Assembly: GCF_900129385.1 (NCBI RefSeq)
Contig: NZ_FQVO01000005.1
Coordinates: 1-64,000 of the forward strand
Source: Chryseobacterium takakiae
GTDB taxonomy: Bacteria > Bacteroidota > Bacteroidia > Flavobacteriales > Weeksellaceae
Direction of reading: 5' to 3'
DNA length: 64,000 nucleotides
Part shown: one piece after another, positions 62,471-64,000 of the stretch
How positions within the stretch are numbered: the stretch's first letter is position 1
Layout of the letters: every line of letters begins with the position of its first letter
Program-made: the position numbers and the translations under genes
Notes under the pieces: model-generated
What the model was told of the DNA's origin: nothing
Seen by the model: the letters and a program-made list of their open reading frames with translations, nothing else
The model's database searches: none

Positions 62471-62716
62471 ATGAGTGATTTATTCATTTTAATCTTAATC
62501 ATCGTACTTATTCTGGGCTTTATTTACAGGGACCGGATTAAAAATCGGTTTTTTCCTGAAAAACAGGAAAACTATACAATTGATGACAAGTTTAATTCTG
62601 ATAAACGCGAAAGGGAAAAAGAAATAGACGGGCTTTTAAGCAAAATGGGCAAAAACGGCATCAATGATCTTTCGCCCAAAGAAAGAAGAAGGCTTGATGA
62701 GCTATCCAAAAAATAA
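62471..62716 (+). CDS. Small single-helix membrane protein (DUF6576-like)
   Basis: An 81-residue protein with one N-terminal membrane helix (about 4-20) and a charged tail. The C-terminal REKEIDGLLSKMGKNGINDL followed by SPKERRRLDELSKK is a small helical motif also found at the end of Bacteroidota rhomboid proteases. The function is unknown. It is 14 bases before the next small gene and probably in the lspA operon. Confidence 0.7.
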   Translation: MSDLFILILIIVLILGFIYRDRIKNRFFPEKQENYTIDDKFNSDKREREKEIDGLLSKMGKNGINDLSPKERRRLDELSKK

Positions 62717-62730
62717 TTTAAATTAAAAAA

Positions 62731-62922
62731 GTGGAATCCATAATTGTACATCCGAAAAATGCAATGGAACTAAGCGCGCTGAAAAGCGTTCTAAAAGATA
62801 TGAACATTAAGTTCGAAAAATTCCATACCAAGAACATGCACCACAATCAGAAGACGATTAAAAAAATCGTTGATAAGAAGAACGAAAAAACAGGAAAACC
62901 TACAAAACCCAAAGGATTATAA
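62731..62922 (+). CDS. Small basic protein (DUF2683-like)
   Basis: A 63-residue protein starting with GTG at 62731. It begins ESIIVHPKNAMELSALKSVL, a pattern of small DUF2683-type proteins, and ends in a Lys-rich tail. Its last base is shared with the lspA start (TAATG), so it is translated with lspA. The function is unknown. Confidence 0.65.
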   Translation: MESIIVHPKNAMELSALKSVLKDMNIKFEKFHTKNMHHNQKTIKKIVDKKNEKTGKPTKPKGL

Positions 62923-63560
62923 TGAAAAAGATCGTATTCGTAACCCTTCTTATCCTATTGATTGATCAGGCCTCAAAAATATATGTAAAAACCCATTTTA
63001 ACCTTGATGACAGCGTTCCTGTTCTTCCGGGATTCAAACTCACCTTTGTGGAAAACCCTGGGATGGCTTACGGTCTTCATTTCGGAGGAGTGATTGGGAA
63101 ATATTTCCTTGTTTTAGTAAGGATTATTCTGATCGGAGGCATGATTTATTTATTTAAAAAATGGCTGCAACGTGGAGAATCCAATTACCTTCTGATTCCG
63201 ATGGCGATGATCTTTGCAGGAGCAATTGGTAACCTGATAGACGGAATGTTTTACGGACTGATTTTCGACAGCGGTACAGTATATGACGAAAGTATCGACC
63301 GATGGATCGGTTATGGCGGAATTTCAAAATTCACCACTTTCGGTGAAGGATACTCCACTTTTATGAGAGGCTGCGTGGTGGATATGCTCCACTTTCCGCT
63401 TGTAGATTGGAATGTTCCTGAAAGCTGGCCCTTGATTGGAGGAAAACACATCGAATTTTTTAAATATATCTTTAATGTAGCAGATTCTGCAATTACCGTA
63501 GGCGCAGCATTGCTATTGATTTTTAGAAAAAAAGCCTTCCCGAACGGACTTGAATTTTAA
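62922..63560 (+). CDS. lspA: Lipoprotein signal peptidase
   Basis: LspA is the inner-membrane aspartic protease that removes lipoprotein signal peptides. The 212 residues have four membrane helices. The conserved VENPGMAYGL (43-52) and the catalytic Asp107 (GNLIDG) and Asp154 (VVDMLHF) are present. Between these two lies an insertion (about 112-150) that is usual in Bacteroidota LspA, and explains the extra length over the 160-170 residues of proteobacterial enzymes. Confidence 0.93.
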   Translation: MKKIVFVTLLILLIDQASKIYVKTHFNLDDSVPVLPGFKLTFVENPGMAYGLHFGGVIGKYFLVLVRIILIGGMIYLFKKWLQRGESNYLLIPMAMIFAGAIGNLIDGMFYGLIFDSGTVYDESIDRWIGYGGISKFTTFGEGYSTFMRGCVVDMLHFPLVDWNVPESWPLIGGKHIEFFKYIFNVADSAITVGAALLLIFRKKAFPNGLEF

Positions 63561-63575
63561 AGTATTTAGCACATA

Positions 63576-64000
63576 ATGAAAAAAATAATCAAGAACTTAT
63601 TTAAGGCTTTCCTGCTTCTCCTCGTTGCAGGAATTCTTTTTATCATCTGGGCAAATTACAGCATTAAAACAAGCAGCAATCCTTACATTTCTTATAAAAC
63701 TGAAGATCTTCCGGAAGCTAAAACAGCACTGTTGCTGGGCACAAGCAAAAGCTTAAACAACGGCTTTCCCAATGCCTATTTCTATAACCGGATTTATGCC
63801 GCGGTAGAATTGTATAAAACCGGAAAAATACAATATATTATTGTGAGCGGTGATAACAGCAGAAAAGATTATAATGAGCCTGAAGACATGCAGCTCGCGT
63901 TAATGGAACATGGAATTCCACAGAATAAAATTTTTCTTGATTTTGCAGGCTTCAGAACGCTGGATTCTGTGGTAAGGGCAAAGGAAATTTTCGGGCAGAC
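63576..64000 (+). CDS. SanA/YdcF-family membrane protein, partial
   Basis: The gene starts with ATG at 63576 and runs off the window after about 141 residues. An N-terminal membrane helix (about 8-26) is followed by a DUF218 domain (ALLLGTSKSL, about 50-59; YIIVSGDNSRKDYNEPEDM, about 88-106; RTLDSVVRAKEIF). SanA-type proteins affect envelope permeability to vancomycin and other large drugs; the molecular role is not settled. It lies 15 bases after lspA. Confidence 0.82.
   Translation, partial: MKKIIKNLFKAFLLLLVAGILFIIWANYSIKTSSNPYISYKTEDLPEAKTALLLGTSKSLNNGFPNAYFYNRIYAAVELYKTGKIQYIIVSGDNSRKDYNEPEDMQLALMEHGIPQNKIFLDFAGFRTLDSVVRAKEIFGQ

Noticed and set aside
63576..64000. Frameshifted or short gene at the right edge
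   Set aside because: The frame is open to the last base and matches the SanA/YdcF pattern; it is simply cut by the window.

Overview
The window comes from a Flavobacteriia (Bacteroidota) chromosome, most probably Chryseobacterium or a close relative. I infer this from the low GC, promoters of the TTTG / TAnnTTTG type with no Shine-Dalgarno sites, a T9SS type A sorting tail, tandem OmpH/Skp genes behind bamA, a tyrosine ammonia-lyase that closely resembles the Flavobacterium johnsoniae enzyme as I remember it, and above all a complete flexirubin (aryl polyene plus dialkylresorcinol) pigment cluster. No tRNA, rRNA, CRISPR array, transposase or phage gene was seen.

Layout. 1-778 is gene-free and packed with short tandem and inverted repeats. 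779-8215 (minus strand) carries rfbD, a thioesterase, two Skp-like chaperones, bamA, uppS and an outer-membrane DUF6089 protein, an envelope-assembly block. 8429-14022 (minus) is the start of an exopolysaccharide locus: a Wzc-type autokinase with a Gly-Tyr tail, a Wza-type export lipoprotein, a WecA/MraY-type glycosyl-phosphate transferase and a GT2. 14026-20055 holds a degenerate arginase-fold protein, a GH43-like secreted protein, an orphan HEAT-repeat protein and topA. 20107-23442 is a run of three polytopic membrane proteins, one EpsG-like.

23618-58023 is the pigment locus. Its plus-strand arm (23618-43573) encodes an MMPL-acyltransferase-methyltransferase fusion, DarA and DarB, several hotdog proteins, a BtrH-like protein, an ABC exporter, ketosynthases with a chain-length-factor-like partner, an ACP, a polysaccharide deacetylase, LolA and a LolB-like lipoprotein, and a GT2-DUF2062 protein. 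A toxin-antitoxin pair whose toxin is frameshifted sits inside it. The minus-strand arm (46986-55351) encodes a C45 acyltransferase-like lipoprotein, a CrtI-like flavoprotein, an LpxL-like acyltransferase, a second ACP, a ketosynthase, FabG and tyrosine ammonia-lyase. A flavin halogenase-like gene and a PaaK-like ligase close it. Between the arms lies an apparently unrelated pair: a T9SS-secreted FG-GAP/ASPIC-UnbV protein and a diheme cytochrome lipoprotein. 58494-64000 is housekeeping: ileS, a dksA-like gene, two small proteins, lspA and the start of a SanA/YdcF-like gene.

How the pigment genes probably fit together (inference from the known flexirubin and aryl-polyene pathways): the ammonia-lyase makes 4-coumarate from tyrosine, the PaaK-like ligase activates it, and the ACPs, KS/CLF, FabG and hotdog dehydratases extend it to an aryl polyene. 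DarA/DarB make the dialkylresorcinol, an acyltransferase joins the two as an ester, flavoenzymes tailor the product, and MMPL, LolA/LolB-like and ABC proteins move it to the outer membrane. The pathway class is already described. The less explained parts are which of four unrelated acyltransferase-type proteins forms the ester, the BtrH-like protein with its ABC exporter, the catalytically dead KS homologues, and the repeat elements that flank the ACP/KS genes.
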